38,760 nt of DNA. It comes from Terriglobia bacterium. Its GTDB lineage: Bacteria > Acidobacteriota > Terriglobia > Bryobacterales > Bryobacteraceae. Of the stretch, positions 1 through 8,764 are shown piece after piece. The notes under the pieces were generated by a model. The model was not told where the DNA came from, made no database searches, and saw only the letters and a program-made list of their open reading frames with translations. Position 1 is the first letter of the stretch. Each line of letters starts with the position of its first letter. The position numbers were made by a program, and so were the translations under genes. The stretch is taken from positions 1 to 38,760 of the forward strand of contig JAIQFJ010000007.1 of assembly GCA_020073325.1 (NCBI GenBank). Reading direction: 5' to 3'.

Positions 1-324
1 TGCGAAACCGTCCCGTGGTCTCAGTTCCGTTACAAGCCCACGAGGAAAGGCGGCCATCCGGCCAGAGTCAATACCGAGGTGGAAGTGCGCTTCGAGGCGC
101 GAAAGTAGGGTTTCGCTTCCCGCGCTCTGCTCATCTTGTTCCCGAAGATGCACGCGCGGCTTGGGTTCACGATTGGGAGGTTGGTGCCCGTGCAAGGAGC
201 GTTGGAAGCCCCAGTCACGTGAAAAGACTCAGGTCGGCCGCGCGCTATACTGAGGTCAAAGCAGAGTCGTAAGCGGGATTTTCAGTTGTATCCAAATGGT
301 CGTAGCGTTGCAGCAGGAGCAGGC

Positions 325-1962
325 GTGGTTGCCCGCCTTCTTGCCGCGTTGATCTGCGCCGGCCTCGCGATACGACCTCTCGACGCCCAGATGAGCGGCG
401 TCAAAAACGTCTTCGTGATTGTGCTCGAAAATCACGACTGGAGCGCGTTTAAGGGCTCCTCCCGTGCGCCGTATCTGAACCGCACTTTGTTGCCGCAGGC
501 TTCCCATGCCGAGCAATACTACAATCCGCCCGGCATTCATCCGAGCCTGCCAAACTATTTGTGGATCGAGGCGGGGACAAACTTCGGCGTCACGAATGAC
601 AATGATCCGAGCTCGAATCATCAGAGCACCACGTCTCATCTGATCAGCGAACTCGCAAAAGCCGGAGTCTCCTGGAAGACGTACCAGGAAGATATCAGCG
701 GCACGATTTGTCCTCTCACGGGTGTGAACAAGTACGCACCGAAGCACAATCCGTTCATTTACTTCGACGACGTCACGGACGCGAACGATCCAAATTCAGC
801 GGTGTGTATCAACCACGTGCGGCCTTTCGCGGAACTTGCGAACGACCTGAAGACCGGGGCCATCCCTCAATATGCTTTCCTCACTCCCAATTTGTGCAAT
901 GCGGGGCACGACACATGCGCTCCGCAGAACGATCCGGTTGGCCAAAGCGATGACTGGCTTTCGACGATCGTTCCCATGATTCTCAACTCGAAGGCGTATC
1001 AGAACGGCGGCGCGATCTTTATCACGTGGGATGAAGGCGAGCTTGCCGATGGGCCGATCGGCTTGATTCTTCTTTCGCCCTACGCGAAAGGCGGCGGCTA
1101 TTCGAACAGCATTTATTACAACCATGGCTCGTTGCTGCGCACAATCGAGGAGATCTTCGGCGTGGCGCTCCTGCGCGATGCGGCGAACCAGGCGGATCTG
1201 AGCGATCTGTTTGGCTCGGCGCCTGTTCTCACCGCGGGATCTGCGGCGAATGGCGCGACTTATCTTCCCGGAGGATTGGTTCCCGGTTCCTGGGCGGTGG
1301 TCAAAGGCGCAAATCTCAGCAATACGACCCGGATCTGGGCTGCGTCCGATTTCTCCGGCCTTGGTGATCGCCTGCCGGTGAATCTGGGCGGAGTCGAAGT
1401 GAACGTGAACAATCTCCCGGCTGCGGTCTATTACATCAGTGCGGCGCAGATCAATTTTCAGGTGCCTGCGGGGATTTCGGGAACGGCTTCGATGCAGGTT
1501 TTTGTCAATGGCGTGGCGAGTAACACCATAACGGGCGAGACGGCGAACAGTGCTCCGGGCATTTTCCCCGTGGTTGTCAATGGCACGAATTATCCCGCGG
1601 CAGTATTTCTGGACGGCACGTACGTGGGAGATCCATCGATCGGGCCGTCGTTCCGGAATGCGAGACCAGGCGAGGTTGTGGTGTTGTTCGCGACAGGCTT
1701 GGCGCCTTCTCCCGCGGGCGTTCTCTCCAGCGTCATCGGTGTCAGTGGAGTGACCGTGGCGATTGGGAATGTGACGACAGCCGCCGATTTCGCCGGTCTG
1801 GTTGCGCCCGGAGAATTTCAGATCAACTTCACGGTGCCACAGCAATTCGCCAGCATGGCGGCGGGGCCCTATCCCATCTCGATTCAAGTCAACGGCGTAT
1901 CGTCGCCTGCTTCGATCAATACGATCCCGCCCGGTCCGATTGTGATTCCCATCCAGCCCTGA
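325..1962 (+). CDS. Secreted phosphoesterase (PF04185-like) with TIGR03437-type C-terminal domain
   Basis: Likely hydrolyses phosphate esters outside the cytoplasm. The start is taken as GTG 325 because AGGAG lies 5 bases upstream and the product then opens with a clean signal peptide (MVARLLAALICAGLAIRPLDAQ region); a TTG at 286 in the same frame would add 13 residues and hide it. The acid phosphatase/phospholipase C-like motif VIVLENHDW is at about residues 31-39, FITWDEGE and the HGSLLRTIEEIFG motif lie in the middle, as in PF04185 enzymes. From about residue 310 on the protein is a beta-rich Ig-like tail of the kind defined in Solibacter (GAANGAT..PGGLVPGSWA, FQVPAGISG), repeated in three neighbours. 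It ends 4 bases before the convergent CotH-like gene. Substrate is unknown; the fold assignment is firm, the exact activity inferred. Confidence 0.85.
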   Translation: MVARLLAALICAGLAIRPLDAQMSGVKNVFVIVLENHDWSAFKGSSRAPYLNRTLLPQASHAEQYYNPPGIHPSLPNYLWIEAGTNFGVTNDNDPSSNHQSTTSHLISELAKAGVSWKTYQEDISGTICPLTGVNKYAPKHNPFIYFDDVTDANDPNSAVCINHVRPFAELANDLKTGAIPQYAFLTPNLCNAGHDTCAPQNDPVGQSDDWLSTIVPMILNSKAYQNGGAIFITWDEGELADGPIGLILLSPYAKGGGYSNSIYYNHGSLLRTIEEIFGVALLRDAANQADLSDLFGSAPVLTAGSAANGATYLPGGLVPGSWAVVKGANLSNTTRIWAASDFSGLGDRLPVNLGGVEVNVNNLPAAVYYISAAQINFQVPAGISGTASMQVFVNGVASNTITGETANSAPGIFPVVVNGTNYPAAVFLDGTYVGDPSIGPSFRNARPGEVVVLFATGLAPSPAGVLSSVIGVSGVTVAIGNVTTAADFAGLVAPGEFQINFTVPQQFASMAAGPYPISIQVNGVSSPASINTIPPGPIVIPIQP

Positions 1963-1966
1963 CGAA

Positions 1967-3892
1967 TCACTCCGGAGGGAATTGCCAGGAAGTACTTTCT
2001 CCGGATTGCACCAACGTAAAGCCGAGAGCGGTGGCATTCGGAGGAAGATCGTCCGGCAGCAATGCATTGACCTGATACAAACCGATGCAGCCTGGAACGA
2101 GTCCCGAAAACGCGACGGCGGCCGGAAAGTTTCCGATCGAAACCTGTGGCGCCGCCGATGTGAGCGCGAGTGGATCCACGGGAGCCGGCGCGTCGATCGG
2201 CACGTTCGCATCCGGCGCGCCGAGACCCACGGCGTAGATCACCAGCGTCTCCGCGGGTTTCGGCGGGTTGGCGGCCGAAACATTCGTGCCGTCGACGTGG
2301 ACGACGGCCGCAATCGCCGGGGTCGCGTGGCGGACCGGCACGATTGCTGGCACAGTCAGGGCGCCGTCGTTGCAAATCACCACGCTGGCGTTGCCGACGG
2401 CAAGATCGTTTGGAACCAGGATCTGAGCCGACTCCGGAGAAACTCCGCACAGCGGTACGCGGACGCCGTCAACAGCGGCGAATGTGCTGCCGAGAATGCG
2501 CGGTAGCGGCAGCGCGGTGGCCGTTGCCTCCTGGCCGAACCCACTTCCGGAGATGACTGCGACCGCGCCGGGCGAAAGCGCCCGCATGCCGCCCCACACC
2601 ATCACGCCGCCCTCAGAAATCACGGGGCCGGTGGATGGCGCGAGGTATCCGTACGCGGCGAGTTGAGACAGCACGCTTGCGTATCTCATCGAAAGAAACG
2701 AGTGCAGCCAGCTCGCATTCGCTTCGAACTCCGCGGCTCCGCACGGAATCAGGCTGCTATCGGGACTCTCGCACTGTTTATTCGGATCGTTCAGCGCGGC
2801 ATCGTGAATCAATGCGTATTGGCGGTTCAGTTCGTTATCCGCCCAGCCGCCCGCGCCGCCAAGAACACTCATCGCGCGCGCGACGTCGTCGAAATAGATG
2901 TTTCTGTATTCGGGGATGCCCGCCAGACGCTGGGCGAGCAGGTTGATGTGCGTCCCGTTCGTGATCCCAAACAGGATATCGGTGTTCGGGTCGCTGAACG
3001 CAAGATCCTTATCCCAGGGAATGAGCTGATACAGCGTCTGGTTCTGGAATTGATAGAGATCGAAATTATTCATTCCCACGACGCCGCCGCAGATCCCGTC
3101 TGCTTCATGCAAGGCCGCCTCGATGGCGATGTGCATCAGGAAAAGGCCCGGGTTCAGATACCCTGACAGCGCTTTGATGAACTGCTGATCCGTGAAGCCT
3201 GTAGTGGGAGGACGATTGATGACCTGAACCAGATTCATGAAATTCTGCGGATTGCCCGAGCTCTGGTGCGTCTCCAGATTTAACAAGGGAAGATAGGCCG
3301 ACGGGTCGGTGCCGAGATCTTCGAATTCATAGGAGCCATTGTTTTTGAACTCGTACAGGTAGCCGCCGTTCTCGCCGAAGTTCCGCTGGAGAAACGTTTC
3401 ATCCAGATGCTCGACAATGGTGTAATAGCCCAGCAGTTCGCTGTTCAGATAAATCTGCGCGGGTGCTTCACGTGGAGCGGGCAGGCCCATTCTCCGGAAA
3501 AGCTTCATGGCCATCCATTCGCGCAGATTGGAGGCGTCCTCGTTATTCGCTTTAATCAGCACCCACGGCAATCCCAAAAAAGTTTGCGACCGATTGTATC
3601 TGCCGAAATCGAGGTCCAGGTTCGGCTTCAGCGGGCTCCGGCTTCCGCTGCCGTGCGAACGGATTCCGATATTGTCGACCGTGAGGCCGTTCCACGTAAA
3701 CACGGCCGGATAATACGTGTTCTCGAGATAGTGCTGCTGGAGGGTCGCCCAATCCACGGGATCCATCGTGAGTTGGATCACTTGCACCTTCGAATCGTCG
3801 AGGAAGTTGTTGGCCAGTGTTTGGGACCAGGAAGGCGTTGCAGCGGCGAGCAACACCGTGAAGACAACAGCGTCAGGACGTAGCATGGCCAC
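1967..3892 (-). CDS. Secreted CotH-kinase-like protein with TIGR03437-type C-terminal domain
   Basis: A 641-residue exported protein. GTG 3892 is favoured over ATG 3886 because AAAGGAG is 7 bases upstream of the GTG. A signal peptide (VVFTVLLAAATPSWSQ) is followed by a CotH-type atypical protein kinase region: the glycine-rich IRSHGSGSRS, KPNLDLDFGRY, the WVLIKANNEDASNLREWMA stretch, YTIVEHLDETFLQRNF, and the acidic DKDLAFSD motif near residue 300. CotH kinases phosphorylate secreted proteins in Bacillus spores; bacterial homologues on cell surfaces are common but mostly uncharacterised. Residues from about 420 onward carry the same Ig-like tail as the neighbours (PVISEGGVMVWGG start, YQVNALLPDDLPP near the end). 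Convergent with the phosphoesterase and divergent from the 4077 gene across 184 bp, which must hold both promoters. Confidence 0.85.
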   Translation of the reverse strand: MAMLRPDAVVFTVLLAAATPSWSQTLANNFLDDSKVQVIQLTMDPVDWATLQQHYLENTYYPAVFTWNGLTVDNIGIRSHGSGSRSPLKPNLDLDFGRYNRSQTFLGLPWVLIKANNEDASNLREWMAMKLFRRMGLPAPREAPAQIYLNSELLGYYTIVEHLDETFLQRNFGENGGYLYEFKNNGSYEFEDLGTDPSAYLPLLNLETHQSSGNPQNFMNLVQVINRPPTTGFTDQQFIKALSGYLNPGLFLMHIAIEAALHEADGICGGVVGMNNFDLYQFQNQTLYQLIPWDKDLAFSDPNTDILFGITNGTHINLLAQRLAGIPEYRNIYFDDVARAMSVLGGAGGWADNELNRQYALIHDAALNDPNKQCESPDSSLIPCGAAEFEANASWLHSFLSMRYASVLSQLAAYGYLAPSTGPVISEGGVMVWGGMRALSPGAVAVISGSGFGQEATATALPLPRILGSTFAAVDGVRVPLCGVSPESAQILVPNDLAVGNASVVICNDGALTVPAIVPVRHATPAIAAVVHVDGTNVSAANPPKPAETLVIYAVGLGAPDANVPIDAPAPVDPLALTSAAPQVSIGNFPAAVAFSGLVPGCIGLYQVNALLPDDLPPNATALGFTLVQSGESTSWQFPPE

Positions 3893-4076
3893 GGCGCTAC
3901 TCCTTTCCTGATTGGTAGCGCACGCTTCGGACCAAATTCATCGTGCGCGAAGCAAACCTGTCTTCGCGTGAACCTGAGCATCTTCACGCAAGAATTGCGC
4001 GGGATACCGCAAAATAGCACTCCGGGAAGGGAAGGTTAGTTGCAGCAATCATCCCGGCCGATCAGAAGGATCTCTT

Positions 4077-6272
4077 ATGCGAACGGTCTTCCAGTTCAGT
4101 ACGATGCTTTGCACCATTTCATGCGCCTTAGTCGCGCAGTCCAATTCCCCAGTATTCACGCCCGGCAATCTCGTCGTGACACGCAGCGTCTACACAGGCG
4201 ACGCGACCACTGTCAGTGCCGGCCAGTATCTGCCGCCGGTTTGTCCCGCGACCGCTGCCTGCGGGCCCATCAAAGCTTCGGATAACGGAGCGTATCCGGT
4301 TCCGGGCACTGCCAACAATGTTTGGAACAACACCAAGGCAGATGGCAGTTTCAGCGTCACCACACCGATTTTTTTGGATCAGATGACTCCGGCGGGCGCG
4401 CTCGTCAACACGCTGGCCGTTCCGCCGAACCTTTTGATCACCAGCTTCGCTTCCAAGTCCGAGCTCGCCGTCAACTTGTCCGACGACGGAACGGCGCTCA
4501 CGCTGGTGGGATACGTCGCGCCCCTGAACAGCCTGGATGTTTCGAACTCGAACACGCCCGGCATTTACGATCCGACGAATCCCGCGGGCGGCAGTTACTA
4601 TCGAGCGGTTGCGCAGATTGGCGCAAATGGCGCGATCCAGGTGACGCGAATCAGCGCATATAGCGGCAACCAGGGCCGCGCCGCGATTCTCGCCGGTGGC
4701 GCCTATTATATGGCGGGCAATTCGAACAACGGCACGGGCACGCCCGCGAATCTGGTCGCTGCGACAGGCATTCAGGCGGCTGTTCCGGGACAACTCGCCG
4801 CGACGGCTCCGGTGGAAGTCGGCAATTTTTCGATCGAGCAGGCGACGAATCCCGATACCGGCAAACCCTATCCGCCGGATAAACCAGGCAAGGATAACAA
4901 TTACCGGGGCCTGACCCTCTTCAATAACACGCTGTATGCGACGAAGGGCAGCGGGAGCAATGGGGTGAACACGGTCTATCAAGTCGGCACTGCGGGAACG
5001 CTCCCGGCGCTCGCCACCGCGGCGAACACGCCGATCACGATCCTTCCCGGATTTCCCACGACGCTCGCGAAAGCGGCGGGCGCGCTGAATCCTTTCGGGG
5101 TCTGGTTCGCCGACGCGAAGACGCTCTATGTCGCCGACGAGGGCGACGGCACCGCGGCCAACGCTGCCATCAGCCAAGCCGCGGGGCTGCAGAAATGGAG
5201 CCTGGTGAACGGCGTCTGGCAGTTCGATTACGTTTTGCAGAATGGATTGAATCTCGGCCAGCCGTACAGCGTGGCGAATTATCCCGCGGCGCTGAATCCA
5301 TCCACGGATGGACTGCGCAACATCACCGGTCGCGTCAATACCGACGGCACGGTTAGCATTTGGGCGATCACATCCACGATCAGCGCGAATGGCGACCAGG
5401 GGGCGGATCCGAACAAGCTGGTGATGATCACGGACGTGCCCGTGAATATGAGCGCAACCGCGGCGGCGAATGAGCAATTCGTCGTCGTGAGATCCGCCAA
5501 CGCGGGCGAGGTTCTCCGCGGCGTGTCGTTCGCCCCGAAGAGCGGCGCCGCACCGATGTCGAATGTGCCGCTTGTCATTTCAGCCGCGAATCCCGGAGCA
5601 TCGGCCATCGCGCCCGGATCGCTGACGTTCGCCTTCGGACAGGATCTGGCTACGGGAACACCGGGGGAGATTCTGGGGATTCTCCCGACGAAGTTCGCCG
5701 GTACTTCGGTGACGGTGGTAGACTCTGCCGGCGTCGCGACGCTCGCGCCGCTTCTGTTCGTCTCTTCAGCGCAGGTCACGTTCCTGGTGCCTTCGACGGC
5801 CGCAACCGGGCCTGCACAAGTCGTCGTGACCACTGGCTTCGGCAGCCAAACGGCTTCAAACATCCAGATCGCTTCCCTGGCCCCGGCATTATTCACGATC
5901 AATAACGCGGGTGTGCCCGCGGGATATGTGATCCGCGTCGCCGCCGACGGAACGCAAACGTATCAGCAGATCTATGCGATCGACAGTGCCGGCTCAATTG
6001 TCGCGAGTCCCATCGACATGGGATCGGCCACGGACAAAAACTACCTTGTGCTGTTCGGGACGGGCCTGCAATCCGCCTCCGCCGCGACCGCCCAAGCGAG
6101 CGTTGCGGGAATCCAGGCTCAGGTTCTCTATGCCGGTCCTCAACGAAGCTATCCGGGGTTGGATCAGGTCAACCTTACGCTACCGCAGTCGATCGCTGGG
6201 AAAGGAAACATCAACGTCCAACTCTCGGCGGCGGGGATCGTTTCGAATCCGGTGCAGATCGTCGTTCATTAG
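4077..6272 (+). CDS. Secreted surface protein, function unknown, with TIGR03437-type C-terminal domain
   Basis: A 731-residue protein with a short signal peptide (FSTMLCTISCALVAQ) and an AGAAGGA ribosome site 6 bases before ATG 4077. The N-terminal 450 residues are rich in Gly, Asn, Thr and Ala and contain recurring short beta-strand-like stretches (FNNTLYATKGSGSNGVNTVY, FADAKTLYVADEGDGT), which suggests a beta-propeller-like fold, but no catalytic motif is visible. The last 240 residues form the Ig-like Solibacter tail (PGSLTFAFGQDLA, YVIRVAADGTQTYQQIY, PGLDQVNLTLPQSIAG), which is the third copy in a row in this block. A cell-surface or secreted role is inferred. No gene follows closely; the next 350 bp are barren. 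Confidence 0.8.
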   Translation: MRTVFQFSTMLCTISCALVAQSNSPVFTPGNLVVTRSVYTGDATTVSAGQYLPPVCPATAACGPIKASDNGAYPVPGTANNVWNNTKADGSFSVTTPIFLDQMTPAGALVNTLAVPPNLLITSFASKSELAVNLSDDGTALTLVGYVAPLNSLDVSNSNTPGIYDPTNPAGGSYYRAVAQIGANGAIQVTRISAYSGNQGRAAILAGGAYYMAGNSNNGTGTPANLVAATGIQAAVPGQLAATAPVEVGNFSIEQATNPDTGKPYPPDKPGKDNNYRGLTLFNNTLYATKGSGSNGVNTVYQVGTAGTLPALATAANTPITILPGFPTTLAKAAGALNPFGVWFADAKTLYVADEGDGTAANAAISQAAGLQKWSLVNGVWQFDYVLQNGLNLGQPYSVANYPAALNPSTDGLRNITGRVNTDGTVSIWAITSTISANGDQGADPNKLVMITDVPVNMSATAAANEQFVVVRSANAGEVLRGVSFAPKSGAAPMSNVPLVISAANPGASAIAPGSLTFAFGQDLATGTPGEILGILPTKFAGTSVTVVDSAGVATLAPLLFVSSAQVTFLVPSTAATGPAQVVVTTGFGSQTASNIQIASLAPALFTINNAGVPAGYVIRVAADGTQTYQQIYAIDSAGSIVASPIDMGSATDKNYLVLFGTGLQSASAATAQASVAGIQAQVLYAGPQRSYPGLDQVNLTLPQSIAGKGNINVQLSAAGIVSNPVQIVVH

Positions 6273-6629
6273 TCTGAGCGCGCTAGGAAAATTTTGGTGG
6301 TGACGGAGGCACTTCCACTAGGTGAACTCACGCGCGTATTGAAAGCGTGGCGCGTCGGCGCTGGAACGGTTGTACCTCCTTGGTCTTGTGTGCCGAAAGG
6401 TCGGCCCGTCTTCACGTCCAGGCCTGCATACAACGACAGGATGCGGTGCCGACGGTATTCGAAGCCGCGAGGCTATTCGGTCGATCTTCGCCCCGATACC
6501 GTCAGTCCCGGGCAATTCATCATGGGAACGTTCGAAGCGGGTTCGTTTCGGTGGGATCTGCTGACCTCTTTTGAACCGCTCCAGAGGACTGTGGATCTGC
6601 GACCTACGCAGACAGCCACAACCGGGGGA
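6273..6629. other. Gene-free stretch
   Basis: Open frames here (for example plus strand from 6294) have no ribosome site, no recognisable domain and no coherent homology that I can see. It is the left edge of the decayed patch and probably eroded DNA. Confidence 0.4.
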
Positions 6630-6720
6630 CTACTCCAGTGGTCTTATGGCGTCGAATACGGCGTTCCTGCACTCATCGGCTGTAATGTTTCCGCTGCGGC
6701 TCCCACCCGCGCGGGCGTTT

Positions 6721-6752
6721 TGTCCCATATAGTCCCGGAGGCTATTGGGACA
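6721..6752. repeat. Imperfect palindrome at the break of the ParB-like fragment
   Basis: TGTCCCATATAG and CTATTGGGACA pair around a 9-base loop, with one bulged base. The ParB-like reading frame loses its homology precisely at this element, so it may be the end of an inserted element or a recombination site. Its nature cannot be decided from one copy. Confidence 0.5.
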
Positions 6753-6753
6753 C

Positions 6754-6887
6754 GACGAGGCAACCTTCTCGACCGCGGACGCCGGAATCACGCGTGCATT
6801 GTTCGGATACGGCGTGACCCGGCCAATCGGCCACCACTCGACGGCGAACGCCAGGGGCTTGGGTTTGGCCTGCCTGGGGGAACTCAT
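6754..6887 (-). pseudogene. ParB-like N-terminal (sulfiredoxin/ParB fold) fragment
   Basis: ATG 6887 opens a frame whose first 45 residues read like the start of a phage or plasmid ParB-like nuclease protein: a hydrophobic strand (FAVEWWPIGRV) then the hallmark TPYPNNARVIPASAVEKVA, equivalent to the L-x-PYxxNxRxH region. Similarity stops abruptly after VEKVASS, exactly where the palindrome at 6721-6752 begins; the open frame runs on to 6630 but that part (CPNSLRDYMGQ...) looks like non-coding sequence. No good Shine-Dalgarno is present. A 3'-truncated remnant of a mobile-element gene is the simplest reading. The catalytic or DNA-binding parts of the protein are missing, so it cannot be functional. 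Confidence 0.6.
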
Positions 6888-6934
6888 GTGATTAGGAGGG
6901 TGACCACCCTGGGTGACAACCTGCTTAAGTCGCT

Positions 6935-7412
6935 CTAACTAGCGTCGAGGACAACCAGCACGTGGCGGGCCCGGCTCGCGGCGAGCGGCTTGAGAATCTG
7001 CTCCCACGCCAATCCGGTAGACAATTGTGTGGGATCAGAGTCAGATGCGAACAAAACTGATCCTGATCCGTCGCTAGCTCCATGGCCAGCGAAGTAGAGC
7101 ATCAACGTATCCTCGTCACGCAGGGCAGCGGCAGCGTGCAGTATCTCGTGAAGGATTACCGCCCTCGTGGCGGCTTGATCCGTCAGCAACCTCTCGCCAT
7201 ATCCATGGCCAGAGAGCGTATTGCCAACGTCGGCGGCGTTGCGAGCCGCATAACGTAGGCCCGTGACTCGGCTGCTGGAATAATTTGAAACGCCAACGAC
7301 AATCGCCCTTCCCCTGGCGGATTGGGGCGAAGGCGGCGGTGAACCTGATTGAACCTTCAGGCCGGAGTTGCGAACGGGAGAACTGGCGCGAAGCGGCGTG
7401 AGTAGACTCGAA
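6935..7412 (-). pseudogene. Caspase-like (peptidase C14) domain fragment, cut at both ends
   Basis: Read on the minus strand, the frame is open from the IS21 end (7412) to a TAG at 6935. It contains a good caspase-like core: the first strand GRAIVVGVSNYSS, a helix NAADVGNTLSGHGYGERLL, the catalytic-histidine motif LMLYFAGHGASDGSG, and HVLVVLDA. The catalytic cysteine motif should follow as DxC, but the sequence reads DAS then stop, so the nucleophile is absent. There is no start codon in front of the domain because the IS element removes the 5' part. The preceding Ser/Pro-rich segment (SGSPPPSPQSARG) looks like a linker from a longer protein. Caspase-like peptidases occur in bacterial defence and signalling systems; here the gene is dead. 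The family call is firm. Confidence 0.8.
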
Positions 7413-7462
7413 TGTCAGCGCCGGTGTAAAAATCCCCATATAGCCGTTTGAAAATTCCCCAC
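7413..7462 (+). repeat. IS21 left inverted end
   Basis: Begins TGTCAGCGCCGG and ends TTCCCCAC. Contains two related sub-repeats (GCCGG..AAAAATCCCCA and GCCG..TGAAAATTCCCCA), the arrangement of multiple transposase binding sites usual for IS21 ends. Confidence 0.85.
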
Positions 7463-7513
7463 CCTCGGACGAGGGTATGAAGCCGGCCGATCCTCGGTGG
7501 AGGAGGGCCGCCA

Positions 7514-8764
7514 TTGCTAAGGGGATCAGACGTGCAACAGCTTATGGAGATGAAGCGAGAGGGCCTCAGCACCCAGGCCATCAGCAAGCTGACGGGTTAC
7601 GACAGAAAGACGGTGCGGAAGTATCTGCTGAAGCCGGAGACGGTTCCGCGCTATGGGCCGCGCATGGCGCGGCCGAGCAAGCTGGACGCGCACAAGCCGT
7701 ACTTGCAAGATCGGATGAAAGCCGGCGTGTGGAACGCCCAGGTGTTGTTGCGGGAGCTTCGGAAGCTCGGCTACCAGGGCGGCTACACGATTTTAAAAGA
7801 CTGGCTGCAGCCGCAGCGAGCCGCCGGGATGGCGACCGCCGTTCGCCGGTTCGAAACGCCGCCCGGCAAACAGGCACAGGTGGACTGGGGACATCTGGGC
7901 TACCTGGAAACCGGCGGCGAGCAGTGCCGGGTGTGGGGCTTCACGATCACGCTGGGCTACAGCCGGCGGATTTGGGCGCAAGCGGCGCTGGATCAGAAAC
8001 TGGGAACGCTGCTGCGGATGCACGAGGCCGCCTTCCGGGAGTGGGGTTCGGTTCCCGAAGAGATTCTGTACGACCGCATGAAAACCGTGTGGCTGGGCAG
8101 CGACGAACGTGGCGAGATCGTCTGGCACCCTGTGTTTCTGGACTTCGCGCGGTACTGGGGTTTCCGGCCGCGGCTGTGCCGGCCGTACCGGGCGCAGACC
8201 AAAGGCAAGATCGAGTCGGGCGTGAAGTACGTGCGGCGCAACTTCGTGTGCGGGCTGCTGGGCCGCGAGCCATCCTGCCTGATGGATTTCAATACCGAGC
8301 TGCGCCAATGGGTGGACGGCGTCGCCAACCAGCGGGTGCACGGGACCACGCGCGAACTGGTGCTGGCGCGATGGGACATGGATCAGTTCAGTATGCCGTT
8401 GCTGAATGGCCGGTCGCCCTATCCCTACTCGGACGACGAACTGCGCAAGGTGGCGCGGGATGCCTATGTGAGCTGGCAAGCCAGCCGCTATTCGGTGCCG
8501 TGGCAGTACGTGGGCAAGGAAGTTTGGGTACGCGAGCGGGGAGTCGATGTGGAAGTGCATTACGGCGGACAGCGCATCGCGGTGCATGCCCGCGCCGAGC
8601 GCCGCCACCAGATCATCACCCATCGTCCGCATCACCAGGGCATTCCGCTCGGGGGCGAAAAAGGCGGCGGCAAGATTCTGATCCAGATGCGGGAGACCGC
8701 GCCGTCGGTGGAAGTGCGACCACTGGCCGCCTACGAGAGCGTGGCGATGGGAGGTGTCCGATGA
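7514..8764 (+). CDS. istA: IS21-family transposase IstA
   Basis: A 416-residue DDE transposase that cuts and joins the IS ends. TTG 7514 is chosen because a perfect AGGAGG (7501-7506) is 7 bases upstream. An N-terminal helix-turn-helix (STQAISKLTGYDRKTVRKYL, residues 19-38) precedes the integrase core. The catalytic acids are visible: D124 in QVDWGH, D187 in ILYDRMK and E234 in GKIESGVKY, spaced as in the family. The C-terminal region has the usual beta-rich Mu-transposase-like domain (YVSWQASRYSVPWQYVGKEV). It is translationally coupled to istB (ATGA at 8761-8764). Length and motifs are normal for IS21 elements, so it is probably functional. Confidence 0.95.
   Translation: MLRGSDVQQLMEMKREGLSTQAISKLTGYDRKTVRKYLLKPETVPRYGPRMARPSKLDAHKPYLQDRMKAGVWNAQVLLRELRKLGYQGGYTILKDWLQPQRAAGMATAVRRFETPPGKQAQVDWGHLGYLETGGEQCRVWGFTITLGYSRRIWAQAALDQKLGTLLRMHEAAFREWGSVPEEILYDRMKTVWLGSDERGEIVWHPVFLDFARYWGFRPRLCRPYRAQTKGKIESGVKYVRRNFVCGLLGREPSCLMDFNTELRQWVDGVANQRVHGTTRELVLARWDMDQFSMPLLNGRSPYPYSDDELRKVARDAYVSWQASRYSVPWQYVGKEVWVRERGVDVEVHYGGQRIAVHARAERRHQIITHRPHHQGIPLGGEKGGGKILIQMRETAPSVEVRPLAAYESVAMGGVR

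Noticed and set aside
1-324. Small frames at 15-272 (+) and 30-218 (-)
   Set aside because: No domain, no ribosome site, overlapping each other; probably upstream non-coding DNA.
796-2211. Long 471-codon minus-strand frame
   Set aside because: Antisense to the phosphoesterase, extremely Arg-rich, no ribosome site or domain; a GC-bias shadow.
4128-5477. Long 449-codon minus-strand frame
   Set aside because: Antisense to the secreted protein at 4077, Arg/Ile-biased composition, no motifs.
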